64,000 nucleotides of DNA, taken from contig CM018690.1 of NCBI GenBank assembly GCA_009363875.1, forward strand, positions 13,237,971-13,301,970, in the 5' to 3' direction. Shown piece after piece: positions 30,998 to 42,479 of this stretch. The notes beneath the pieces were generated by a model that ran no database searches, was not told the DNA's origin, and worked only from the letters and a program-made list of their open reading frames with translations. Within the stretch, counting starts at the first letter, position 1. Each line of letters begins with the position of its first letter. Position numbers and translations under genes: made by a program. This DNA comes from Mikania micrantha (taxonomy: Eukaryota; Streptophyta; Magnoliopsida; Asterales; Asteraceae).

Positions 30998-31527
30998 TTA
31001 ACATGAAGTAAAGGTACATTCTATATATGTATGTAACGACAAATTAATACAACAAATTAGCACCTATTTTTTTTTATAACTACATCAAAATAATTAATCT
31101 ACGTACCTTTCAAAAACATATCAATAAGAAATTTCTTAGATTTTTATAAGAAAAAAAACATTTAAACATTCGTAGCATGCTATTCTTTTAACGAATGCTC
31201 ATAGCTAGATAGCTTTCAATTATTAGACAAAGAAAAAAAAATATTCGATATTATAGTGTTGTATTAAAATGAAGAATATAATGATTTCTTAGACCGCCTC
31301 CAATCCAACGTGCATGTTGGGAGGCTGTCTTTAGCCTATGTAGAGGTGATTTTTTATAAGGACACATTAGAGAGATGATTAGGCGATTCTATTTTAGGGA
31401 TTGCATTTAGAGAAGTAAGATGCATTTGGAGTTCTTGTGGGCTCTCTTTTCCAACATCAATATAAATACACACACATATAGGGTGTGGTTTCTTTGTTAA
31501 TCCACATTAAATTAAACCTAAGGTTGT

Positions 31528-31582
<55 letters not shown>

Positions 31583-31671
31583 AGTGAGTCCTACATTAAT
31601 TAAAAAAAACATACACCTTTAGATTAATTATTCAGTTAACGCAATAAGAAATAGTTAATTTTTTATCATCT

Positions 31672-31729
<58 letters not shown>

Positions 31730-32492
31730 AAATCATAATGTGAAAGAGAGAGGATATAAGATGCATTGAAAAGAATGAGTTAGGCTAGAGGAGGAAAGAT
31801 GATGCATGTGTTAAGAATGGCTAAAAAGATAAGGTGATAGTTATAACTATGATGCATGTGTAAAGTACACCAATTTACATCTTGGGTCGTTTTAGAAAGA
31901 AAATCTCAAACAATAAAAGCTTTGTAAGTATTGTTCTAATCTTACGTATTTTTTGACATTGTTGAAGTTTCAAAAAATTAATTAAGCCAAATATAAAACA
32001 TATGTGAAACGTGATTAATAAAAATACAGTACAAAAAAATAAAATGTAGTAACAAAAATATAATACAAAAATATAATACAAAAATCCAGTATAGAAAAAT
32101 ACAAAACAAAAAAAGAATCTATTACAAAAAAAAAAAACTAGTACATAAAATAAAAAGTTATACCTAAATTATCATCACATGTCAAACTTATTATTTCTTA
32201 CTTTTTTTAGGCAAAAATTTATTCTTATTTAGTCTTTCTTCTATAATTAATATTTAAAAATGACATAAATAGAATAAGAATAAGAATATTCTTATTTATA
32301 TTTATACATGCATTTTTTTAACGGCTAAATTTTAGGATCACAAGAGTATCATCGTCCTTCGAGCAGTACCACCTGTTCATATCCATCATTAAGTCACTAG
32401 TTCTGGAGTAAACCCAATACTTTGAAAAAGCCCTCTTGTGAAAATCGAACTCAAGATCATTTGGTTTCTAAGTCTTTTTTTATTATCAGGAT
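30998..32492. other. Spacer with long poly-T and (TA)n runs
   Basis: No supported gene. It holds a T run of 47 (31530-31576) and a (TA)n of about 54 bp (31674-31727), with A-rich text rich in AAAATAC-AAAA units at 32020-32140. Frames predicted here follow the low-complexity composition. Confidence 0.55.
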
Positions 32493-33190
32493 TCGGGATG
32501 GCAAAAAAACCCGCACCCGATAGGTTTACCCGAAATCCGCTACATATGGGACGAGTATTCCCAAGTTCGATGGGTATTGGGCCGGGTATGGGATTAATTT
32601 TTCAAATTTTCGCGGGTAGGGGACGGGCTTGGGATTTGTTCATATACCCGTTTACCCGGCCCGATTATATATACACATTTACCCGATTATAAATACTCAT
32701 TTATATACATTTGAAGTAGATAGAATTTGTATTTTTATTTTTTTTAAGTTTAGAAATTATTCATATAATTTGTTTCTTTTTTATCTTTGTTTTTTTGCAA
32801 CTGTAATATTTTTTTTTAACCATTTTGTTAATTACTATTTTTTGGTTTATATTGAACGATGATCAACTTATGACATTTTGAAATTTCATGATATTTGATA
32901 TATTAATAGTTTGTTCTTGTCATATGTAACATATAGTTTTTGGTTATGAAAAACTAAATTTATTATTAGTTACCTGATACCCGACATGATTTAAGTCAGT
33001 TATTCTCAACAAGTATATTTAGCTAAACCCGCCGGGTACCCAAAACCCGTCGGGATACCCGATACCTGATGGGTAAATGCCCAATAGATACCTAATAGGT
33101 TTTGGGATGGGTATGATACATACGTTTATAAAAGGGTATGGGACTGAGATTAGTCAAACCCGTCCCATACCCGGCCCATTACCATCCCTA
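32493..33190. mobile_element. Non-autonomous hAT-like element, 698 bp
   Basis: Starts TCGGGATGGCAAAAA and ends TTACCATCCCTA. Reverse-complemented, the end reads TAGGGATGGTAA, giving terminal repeats of about 12 bp. The flanks ATCAGGAT (32485-32492) and ATTAGAAT (33191-33198) are an 8-bp target duplication with two transitions. The ends are rich in ACCCG/CGGGT, which can pair. There is no transposase; the frames at 32438-32692 and 33077-33319 are translations of the ACCCG-rich ends. Confidence 0.75.
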
Positions 33191-33198
33191 ATTAGAAT

Positions 33199-33461
33199 AC
33201 CGCTATACTATAATGTCTTTGTATTTTATACATGCCTATATGTTACATCAGAGGATATTAATCATCGTGAAGAACTATGTTTGTGCGGGAGAGTGAGAAT
33301 TAGAATGAGATGCGTATGAAAAACATGGAAAGGTGAAAACAATGGAGGGAGGGAGCATGTCCCACTCAATGGCATCAGCATATCATGTGATGATTGGATG
33401 GTTTTGTCATGACGGTCAGTATTTATTGGTGACATCATCGTCGGTGTTTATTGGTGACGAA
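33199..33461. other. Short spacer
   Basis: No gene or element terminus seen. A TTATTGGTGAC phrase recurs at about 33422 and 33449. Confidence 0.5.
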
Positions 33462-33471
33462 TATATTTGCT

Positions 33472-33769
33472 TTTTTTTTTTTTTTAACGGCGGTGGGTTT
33501 CATCGTTTTATCTTTAGTTATTCTAGTTGTTGGTAACAAATATCGACTACTTGATCGCCAACCGTGAGACCGTATCTCTGATGAGCGGGAATCCTGTGGA
33601 ATAGGTAAAATCTCTCCCTCCATTATATCTGAACCCGATATTAAACTCAAGACTTCTCTACTCATCTAGTAGACTAATCAATTAAAGTCGTATCACTAGT
33701 GAGACTTGAACCCTGGTTTCCAAAAAGAAAATACCAAACCTTAACCACTACGCTAACTTTGTTGGATTG
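33472..33769 (-). mobile_element. tRNA-derived SINE with perfect 10-bp target duplication
   Basis: On the minus strand there is an A box TAGCGTAGTGG (33745-33755) and a B box GGTTCAAGTCTC (33701-33712), spaced as in tRNA genes. A body and an A tail follow (T run at 33472-33485). The flanks TATATTTGCT at 33462-33471 and 33770-33779 are identical. A short frame at 33435-33665 lies inside the SINE and is not a gene. Confidence 0.88.
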
Positions 33770-33779
33770 TATATTTGCT

Positions 33780-34410
33780 AATGGGGCCGGTTTATTGGAA
33801 CACCAAACACTCTAATTACCAACACAAACAAATCTCTCTCTCTCTCTATGTATGTATAGCTCTTACAGGTATATACGAATAATATAAGTATAACATATCG
33901 TTAGAATTTGAATGTCCGCCTGTTCAATTATACAACCCACGCAACTTATACGAGTTTTATAGGTGTCTTAAGTTTTTAGACCATTATATTCTATCACTTC
34001 AATTATACAACTCATATAACTTGTACTAGTTTTGTAGGTGACTCATGTTTTTAGCCAATTATATTGATTGAAATTTATTTAGATATTATTCAGAGTTATA
34101 TATGTGTATTTTTATATTTTAATTACATAATTTTTTTCTTAGAAACAAATTCTTTAATTTTATTAAATATATTATTTATTGATATATCTAGACGCTATAA
34201 GGTAGAACGTGTTATTAGCTTACATAAAAAAAAAACTTATTTTGAACTAATAATACATAGTAAAATAGGTAATTTGTGAATCTTATATATTTTATCTGCT
34301 TAGGGTAAAGGGTATATGCTTAATATATTACCTATAAGTTGAAAAACTACTATAGAAAAGATATGAAAGTTTGTTACATTTTTATAAATTAATATACACA
34401 CACACACACA

Positions 34411-34455
<45 letters not shown>

Positions 34456-35795
34456 CATAAATATGCATACGCACATATGTATATATATTGATCAAAAAAT
34501 ATGCATACATGTACAGTGTTAGGATCAAAAACAAATCGGTAGTTTTGTTAAAAATGTAAAAAACAAAGTGTTGTTATAAATAATAAAGTACTCTTATTAA
34601 CAAGGAACAATTAAATATTATAACAGCACTTTGTTATTTATAACAACATTTTGGTTTTTACACTTTTTACAAAACTATCACTTTACACATAAAACTCACC
34701 CTACATGTATATACATACTTACATATATATATATACACACACATATACATGTACATGTAATATATGTAGATGCATATATACATATTTATGTATATATGTA
34801 TATATATGTATTTGTGTATGTGTATACACATAAAAACTTAAAAAAATGTTACGTTAGTATTTAACTTGTTAAGTTGTTAAAATGTATAGAATTAACGCAT
34901 TACTTGTAATTTGAGTGACTTAACTAGAACAACAAAAAGTTAGAGTGACTTAATTAAAATTGTTGTAAAAACTAGTTATTAATTAAACGGCAGATCATAA
35001 AAATAAGTCACTATTTTGTTCGTCTTCTCATGTCTTATGCAATTGATCAGACGAATTTTGTTTAATTTGATAGATTACACTTAGCTTGTGGTCGTTCTTC
35101 ATCTTCAAGCAGATACTCGTCTTTCGAAAGGTAATAATCTTGTGATGGGTCCTCTTCTTTCGATGGGTTTTCGTGAAAAAGAAATGAACAAACACCTAGT
35201 TTTAAAAGAAATCATTATTAGTCTTCCTCTTCTGGATTAAATAGGTTTTACAACTAAATGGTTTGTAGAACCCAAAGATTGAACATGTTACACAAGCTAA
35301 TGGGTTTCCAATATATATTATGTAGATGGTTTTATAACATAAGAGATATTGTATCGTCAATTTTTGGGATTTCTAGTGTTTAAAAATTAATCATAGATAT
35401 GAGCAGTTATAAGGTTATATTGTTGTTACACATAGAAAACCCTAGATCTAAAACATCATCCGCTTCCATCCCCTGCAACCTTCTCATCGGGCGTTTCCAC
35501 CCCTTGCAACGTTCTCATCCTCCGATTTCATCATGTTCATCCGCTATCTTAACCACACATGGACTCCCTATCGCCAAATCGATTAATCTCAAACCCCTTT
35601 TTTGGTTTGATTAAGAAACTCTTCGAGTGTTTTGGCCACATCTATTTTTGAATGTTGAACCTTCTATCGTTCGGATTAACATTCTCGAATCGATTTGGTA
35701 TGTCTATATCAGAATGATCAACCTTCTTTTACACTTCAAGATTACATTTGGTATGTCTCTGTGAAAATGATAAAGCTTCTTATGTTCTCATGATA
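33780..35795. other. Spacer with microsatellites
   Basis: No supported gene. It has a (CT)n run at about 33835-33848, a CA-TG-TA compound microsatellite at 34393-34453 and TA/CA-rich text at 34716-34826. The last five bases, TGATA (35791-35795), are one copy of the Gypsy-2 target duplication. Confidence 0.55.
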
Positions 35796-36304
35796 TGTCA
35801 CACCCTGATATAGTCATTGAATGACACATGAAGTCGGTAACTGTTGTAAAGTGTCGCGGAAGCTTGATGGTGAGGTCTCAGAGATTGGTGAAACTGTTTG
35901 TTACCTTGATATCATACATCCATGGCAAACCATACACACTATATATTACATCATAACTAGAATATTATACATTAAGTTTCAACATCATTAACAACATTAA
36001 AAGATCATGCACCCTCATTTTCGCACTTGTTACCTTCTTCCTGAAAAAGGTTTTGTAATATAAAAGATCAGCAAGGATGCTGGTGAGTTCATAGATATGA
36101 TAACATGATATGATATGATGTGACATGTTGAATATGTAGACATACACAACTTTATGAATATGATTCACCATGAAAATCCATAACCAAAGCCTATGTGACT
36201 TTAATGTAATTGGCAGTAATACCCGAAGGTAAGATCTTAGCCTCACTCTTAATGCCTATCGTTGCATTAAGCTGTAATCTTGTAATGTAATAAATGGTAA
36301 CATG

Positions 36305-36341
36305 CATTCACACAATGGTAGACACTATCTACCTGTGAATG
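36305..36341. repeat. Nested perfect hairpin in Gypsy-2 LTR
   Basis: CATTCACA (36305-36312) pairs with TGTGAATG (36334-36341), and inside it GGTAGA (36317-36322) pairs with TCTACC (36328-36333) around a 5-base loop. The right LTR has the same structure at 53638-53674, with the inner stem one G-C pair longer and one outer pair lost. A GGGTT-GTC-AACCC hairpin follows directly. Confidence 0.6.
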
Positions 36342-36899
36342 GGGTTGTCAACCCTATAGTACTATCATTGTTATCATCCGGCTCATCCCTGAGTTTATTG
36401 GTTACAGTTGTTATGTGAGGACTTTTACAATAGCATGGCACAATTTTCATGTAATCATCATACGAGAGTTGAAATGCATAAGTAACATGCAAGCATATCA
36501 TTGTAATTGAAATATATAACCATAATGTTATTGTAATACCAACCCCTGAGTTTTAGAAATCAAAACATTTAAAACGGGGTATATGAAACACACCGGTGTT
36601 GTTGCAAAGTTACACATAGCTTCAATTGAATTCTGCATATCATTAAGGTTCTATAAGTTCTTTGTATCCAATTTGGATTACCAGAACATTTCTTGATATT
36701 AAATATCAAGAATAATGTAATTAGATTCATCAAGCTGATTCTGAATCACGTATTTATTCAGAATCAATGTAATAAGGTTTTTAGGTAATTTGTAATGTTA
36801 AAATCACCGATTCTGTTTAGCAATTGAGTTCTTATACTCATTTGATTGTAAATTAATGATAATTGCATCCCGTTGTTAAAACCAGAATTCTAATTGACT

Positions 36900-37340
36900 T
36901 TCAGATCAAAAATTGGTTTTCCAGATTATGAAATTGATTGCGAAATCGAGTTCGGAATGCGAAATCAATTGAGAATATGTTTTCGTATTGAATTTCAATG
37001 ATTAAATTAAGTCTTGTATTGAAACCGGAGTGTTAATCAGAAATCAGATAAAAATCGGGTCATCGGATTGCAAAATGGTTTACGAAATCGAGTCCGGAAC
37101 GTGAAATCGATTGAGAATATGTTTTCGTATTGCAAACCAATGCTTAAATTGAGTTATGTCTTGAAACTGGAGTGTTAATAAGAAATCATATAAAAATTGG
37201 ATCATCAGATTGCAAAATGGTTTGCGAAATCGAGTTCGGAACGCGAAATCGATTGAAAATATGTCCTTTTTATCAAAAACGGATCATCAGATTACGAACC
37301 GGAGCGCGAAACGCAGTTCAGAACGCAAAACGGACAAAAT
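36900..37340. repeat. Tandem ~142-bp units in Gypsy-2 LTR
   Basis: Three to four degenerate units share GCGAAATCGAGT(T/C)CGGAA, GAGAATATGTTTTCGTATTG (36971 and 37113, so a period of 142) and GTGTTAAT(C/A)AGAAATCA. The last unit is truncated. The right LTR has the same array at about 54235-54670. Confidence 0.75.
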
Positions 37341-37374
37341 TAGGGTTTCTTCCGGAATATTCCTTTTGGCCGGA

Positions 37375-37650
37375 ATACGGCGGCGGTGGCTCGGTGGCCT
37401 GAGGTGGTGGCTGAGTGGCCGTGGCCTCGGCCTCGGCCTGGGCTGGTGGCTCAGTGGTCGTGGCCAGTGGTCGTGGCCAGTGGTCGTGGCCGGTGGCCTT
37501 GGCCTTGGCCGGTGTGGCTCGAGGATGCTCGAGAATGGCCTTGGTCGCGATCAAGATTTACTCGGCAATGGCCAAGAATGGCCGGGAATAGGGCGGCGTC
37601 CCGTGCCTTGTTGGGGCCGCCCATGGGCTGCTGCGGCCAGCAGTGAGCCA
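37375..37650. repeat. GC-rich minisatellite-like block in Gypsy-2 LTR
   Basis: A GC island in AT-rich surroundings, made of GGTGGC/GGCC(A/T)-based units. It includes three exact tandem copies of the 13-mer CAGTGGTCGTGGC at 37452-37490. The right LTR version (about 54700-54885) differs in unit number. Open frames of 66-148 codons on both strands here are side effects of the composition. Confidence 0.7.
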
Positions 37651-38759
37651 TTCTAAGTTTTTGTGAGCCAAATCAAATTTCGTTGCACTTTTTCCGGGCC
37701 AAAATCTCCAGATCCTAGTTTTTAACATATATTTAGTGTTTGGTGAAGAAAATCTCAATTTGGACAATTTTGAAAAATCCGGGTTTTGAACAAAATCACC
37801 GTTTTAATGGGTTTTTGAATTCTGATAATTTTCAAACTTCACCAATCATCCAAACATGTTTATTTAAGTCATATGAAGCTATTATAACCAAGAATTGAGT
37901 TTAAAACTTACCTGGCCAAGAATTGGCTTGAAAATCGCCAAAAACCCAACTTTTGGAGCTTGATTCTTGGTTCCACTTGATCTTGGTCTTGAATACTACT
38001 TGGAATTGATTAGAATTGATGTTTGAAGGGTGTTTAAGGTTCCAAAAGTTGTGTAGGAGTTCCTGGTCGAGTTTGAGAGGATGAGGAAGTAAGAAAATGA
38101 TAGAAAACCTTGACTAAGTCAAGATTTTTGGTTTTATATGGGTGCAACTTGTTTTCCAAGTTTAGATATTTTATTTTCTTCATACTTATCTGATTTTAAT
38201 CAGATGATATGTGATAGACATGAAGAAATAGGATATACATGGAATTAAATCAAGGTTTTGTTTGATTTTTGCCATTTTCGCGATCGTTTGTTCGGCTTTT
38301 CGCGTATAATTTCAGGAATTGCTAATAATGATCATTTATCATTGTCATGCTTCCAATTACATCCCATTATGATTATAATTTGATTAAGAAGTTCAATTTG
38401 TCATGAGTTTGCCAATTACGCATACCGAATTGCCTTTCCGCATATTTTCGCAATTTGACTTATCGAACTTAGGGATTCTTTGATTTCGTTATGTTATCGC
38501 TTATTTCACTTCAATTCATCATGTAATTGATATTAATTTAGTTTTAGACCCTTGAATTTGGTTTTTGGTCATTATTATAGAAATTTCGCGTAATTCGGCA
38601 ATTCTGCGTAATGTCATTTGTGATTTGTTTCATCTTGTAATTTCCTTACTTATATACACGATTTCACATGCAAATACATGTTCAATCATGATGTAATTAA
38701 TTAAAATGTTAATTCATGAATATAGGAAATTACCTTGTAGTAAAGAACGAAATGTCACA

Positions 38760-38771
38760 TTCTTCCCCCGT
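38760..38771 (-). promoter_or_regulatory. Gypsy-2 polypurine tract
   Basis: On the minus strand ACGGGGGAAGAA lies directly before the 3' LTR; this is the plus-strand primer site. Confidence 0.75.
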
Positions 38772-38814
38772 TAGAGAAATTTTGTCCCGAAATTTTTGCG
38801 GAACTAATTTGGAA

Positions 38815-41800
38815 TCAGATTTTGTGTGAAAATAGATGGGGATACTCTTCCATCATGCGATCCTCACGCTCCCAAGTAATCTCAGGTCCGCGCTTAGAGT
38901 TCCACCTGACTTTCACAATCGGTATTCGACTTCGTTTGAGTTTCTTAACAGTACGATCCATAACTTCCACTAGTTCCTCTGTAAATTGCAGCTTTTCATC
39001 AATTTGTGTTTCCTCAAGAGGTACATCTAGTGATTCCTCGAGTAAGCATTTCTTAAGACTTGATACATGAAATACATCATGAATATTGTTAAGCTCGGGA
39101 GGTAGCTCAAGTCGATATGCTACCGATCCTATCCTTTCAAGGATTTTAAAAGGTCCCACATATCATGGTGCATGCTTTCCTCGTTTGCCAAATATGACAA
39201 TACCCTTCCAAGGATAGACTTTCAACATAACTCGGTCACCCACTTGGAATTCCAGAGGTTTTCTCTTATTGTCGGCATAATTCTTTTGCCGATCTTGAGC
39301 AGTCTTCATTAGCTTACGAATAAGCATAATTTTGTCTGTGAGTTCTTGAGTATACTCAGGGCCTATTATTTGACTTTCCCCGATCTCAGACCAACAGACA
39401 GGATCTCTGCACTTTCATCCATACAATGCTTCAAAAGAGGCACACTTGATACTCGTATGATAGCTATTGTTGTATGAGAATTCAATCAGTGGAAGATGAA
39501 TATCCAAGCTACCACCAAAGTCAATGACACAACTTCTAAGCATATCTTCCAAGGTTTGGTTAGTACGCTCCGTTTTCCTATCTGTTTGAGGATGGTAAGC
39601 CGTGCTCATGTAGATTTTTGTACCCAAAGCATTCTGGAGTTTCTGCTAGAACCTAGACGTGAAACGACTATCCCTATCAGAGATGATTGAGATAGGTACT
39701 CCATGTCGCATTACTACTTAATCTATGTATAGTTTAGCAAGTCTATCCATAGTATAATCTTCACGAATAGGTAAGAAATGAGCAGACTTTGTTAACCTAT
39801 CTACAATAACCCATATAGATTCATGATTTCATGAAATTCTTGGTAACTTCGTAATGAAATCCATAGAGCTCCCATTTCCACATTGGAATTTCGGGTTGTT
39901 GTAGTAAGCCAGAAGGTTTTTGATACTCTGCCTTTACCTTTAGACATGTAAGGCATTTGTTCACATATAATGCAATGTCTTTCTTCATACCAGGCCACCA
40001 ATAATAATCACGAAGATCATAATACATTTTATCAGCTCCTAGATGAATAGAGTATTTGGACTTACGAGCTTCATTCAAAATTGTTTGTCGCAAATTGCCA
40101 AAATAAGGAATCCACACACGATTCATAAAATACATTACATGATCAGGTTGTCTCGCTAATCGTTTGACCAATCCTTGTAATCCTTCCTCTTCCAGATTTG
40201 ATTCTTGCAAGGCTTGTTGTTGAGCTTCACGTATCTGGGAAATCAAACTGCTTTGAATAGGTATACTAAAACTTTGAGCTCGATTCGGTTTTACTTGCTC
40301 TTTGTGACTTAAGGCATCAGCAACTACATTTGCTTTGCCTGGGTGATATCGAATCTCACAATTATAATCGTTAAGGAGTTCCACCCATCGTCTTTGTTGC
40401 ATGTTAAGCATTTTCTGATCTAGAATATGCTGAAGACTCTTATGGTCTGTGTATATTGTGCACTTTGTACCATAAAGATAATGTCTCCAGATTTTTAGTG
40501 TAAACACTACCGCTCCTAATTCTAGATCATGAGTTGTATAATTCTTTTCATGTATCTTTAATTGTCAGGAAGCATATGCGATTACTTTATCTCTTTGCAT
40601 GAGTACAACTCCCAATCCTTGTCTAGAAGCATCACAATAGACCACAAAGTCTTTTGTGCCTTCAGGTAGACTAAGAATGTGTGCCTTGCAAAGTCTTTGT
40701 TTTAATAATTGAAATGCTTCCTCCTGTGGCTCGTCCCAGTCGAACTTTCTATCCTTCTGGGTTAACATTGTTAAAGGTAAGGCTATTTTTGAAATATTTC
40801 TTATGAACCGACGATAATACCCTGCCAATCCCAGAAATTGTCTGATTTCTGTTGGAGTGGTAGGTGTTTCCCATAGCTTGATAGCCTCTATCTTGCTTGG
40901 ATCAACTTGTATGCCTTTCTTACTGATTATATGTCCTAAGAATTTGACTTCTTGTAGCCAAAATTCACATTTAAAGAATTTGGCATAGAGTTTTTCATGT
41001 TTCAGTAAAGTCAGAATTTGAGTTGAATGTCGCTCATGATCCTTTGGACTTTTGGAATAGATAAGGATATCATCAATGAACACAATTACGAATTTATCCA
41101 GATACGGTCTGCATACCCGGTTCATTAAGTCCATGAAGATTGCGGGTGCATTTCTTACCTCAAACGACATTACTAAGAATTCATAATGTCCGTATTGGGT
41201 TTGAAAAGCAGTTTTAGAAATATCTTCTTCACGGACTCGTACTTGATGCTATCCCGATCTAAGATCGATTTTTGAAAAATAAGTGGCTCCCTAAACTTGA
41301 TCAAAAAGGTCATCAATACGTGGTAATGGATAACGATTCTTAATCGTAAGTTTATGAAGTTCTCGATAATCGATGCACATTCTGAAGGACCCATCCTTCT
41401 TTTTGACAAACAGTATTGGTGCTCCCCACGGCAACGAGCTGGGTCTAATGAATCCTCTGCCGAGTAGTTCTTGAAGTTGACTCGATAATTCCTGCCTTTC
41501 CGAAGGTGCCAGACAGTATGGAGCCTTAGCCATGGGGCTTGCTCCCGGAATCAAATCAATACAAAATTCAACTTGTCGCACAGGAGGCAATCCAGTCAAT
41601 TATTCAGGAAAAACTTCAGGAAAATCTCTAACTACTGGAATATCTTCAATGCGCTTTTCTTCATGATCTCCATTGATAAGATAGGCTAGAAAAGTTTCAT
41701 AGCCTTTCCTGAGACACTTCTGAGCTTTCATATAAGAAATAAGCCATAGTGTTCTATTTGCTCGTTCACCTTGGACCACTAATATTTCAGCTGTGTTTAG

Positions 41801-41958
41801 AGGTATACGGATAGTTTTGTCATGGCACACTACTTCCGCCTTTTGTTTCGAAAGCCAATCCATGCCGATGACAACATCAAAACTACCCAACTTTATTGGA
41901 AGGAGATCTATTTTAAAGATATGATCATTAAGGTTTAAGGCATAGCCTTGAATGATAT
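38815..41958 (-). pseudogene. pol: Gypsy-2 protease C-part, RT, RNase H, integrase, chromodomain-like tail (broken)
   Basis: Starts at the CACTA insertion and reads leftward: protease with VIGMDWLSKQ (41890 on), a stop before the LTGLPP junction, and RT with FVKKKDGSFRMCIDYREL, FIDDILIYS and a mutated MSFEVRNAPA in place of MPFGLTNAPA. RNase H follows (YCDASRQGLG, then a TGA where Arg is expected at about 40566, TDHKSLQHIL). The integrase finger (YSIHLGADKMYYD...CLTCLKVK) has a deletion and frameshift near 39865-39885. The integrase core is only partly readable (39627-39415). The tail (39159-38815) carries IPIVKVRWNSKRGPE-TWE. At least six stops or shifts make it inactive. The domain order is that of Gypsy-1, to which it is clearly related. 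Confidence 0.9.
41956..41958. repeat. CACTA target duplication, left copy (TAT)
   Basis: TAT here and at 49696-49698 flank the CACTA element. Three bases is the diagnostic duplication length for this superfamily. Confidence 0.85.
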
Positions 41959-42130
41959 CATTACAAATAAAATGCTATTTAGTGGCACACATTTTTAGCG
42001 GCATTTAATTTTTGTACCACTATTAAAGGATTTAGTGGCACTTTGAGAGTGCCACATTTGTTTGACCCATATATTTAGTGGCACTTTAAATATGCCACAC
42101 TTAATCAATATGTATTTTTATGGCATTTAA
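41959..42130 (+). repeat. CACTA left terminal and subterminal repeats
   Basis: AGTGGCAC, GTGCCAC, TGGCATTT and ATGCCAC motifs alternate in both orientations for about 170 bp after the terminal repeat. They match the array at the other end. Confidence 0.8.
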
Positions 42131-42379
42131 ATTATGCCACTAAATCAATTTAATATTTTTTACAAAATTTTATGAAAATTAATTCCATCTCATTCCCTCT
42201 AAAAAACTAATTAATATAAATTTTAGTAAAATTAATTCCCTCCATGCTTTTTACCATTTAGTGAATTCCCTCCATAATCCTCAACCCTAATCTTCATTCA
42301 CTAACTTTTTTCATCTTTCCCCATGAAATTCACGACATCCATTCATCTTTCATAAACCGACATCACATAGGATTTTCGA

Positions 42380-42470
42380 TCAGGGGCGATTGCATCAAGT
42401 TACATCAGGGGCGACGACTACATCAGGGGCGATTACATCAGGGCGACTACAATAAGGGCGATTACATCCT
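42380..42470 (+). repeat. Short tandem CATCAGGGGCGATTA units
   Basis: Five degenerate copies of a 15-17-base unit, CATCA-GGGCGA-TA, lie near the left end of the CACTA element. The region before it resembles an untranslated leader. Confidence 0.65.
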
Positions 42471-42479
42471 ATGTGTTCA

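Larger units (their letters stand above)
35796..38759 (-). repeat. Gypsy-2 3' LTR
   Basis: 2,964 bp, TGTCACACCC...AATGTCACA, collinear with the interrupted right LTR. It contains a perfect nested hairpin (36305-36341), a tandem of about 142-bp units (36900-37340) and a GC-rich minisatellite-like block (37375-37650). Compared with the right LTR it lacks 16 bases just inside the end, and it differs in the GC-rich block by repeat number. Confidence 0.92.

Noticed and set aside
34631..34864. Ile/Tyr/His-rich frame
   Set aside because: Translation of TA/CA microsatellite sequence.
37210..37656. 148-codon frame and overlapping opposite frames in Gypsy-2 LTR
   Set aside because: The GC-rich minisatellite opens several frames on both strands; none is kept in the right LTR.
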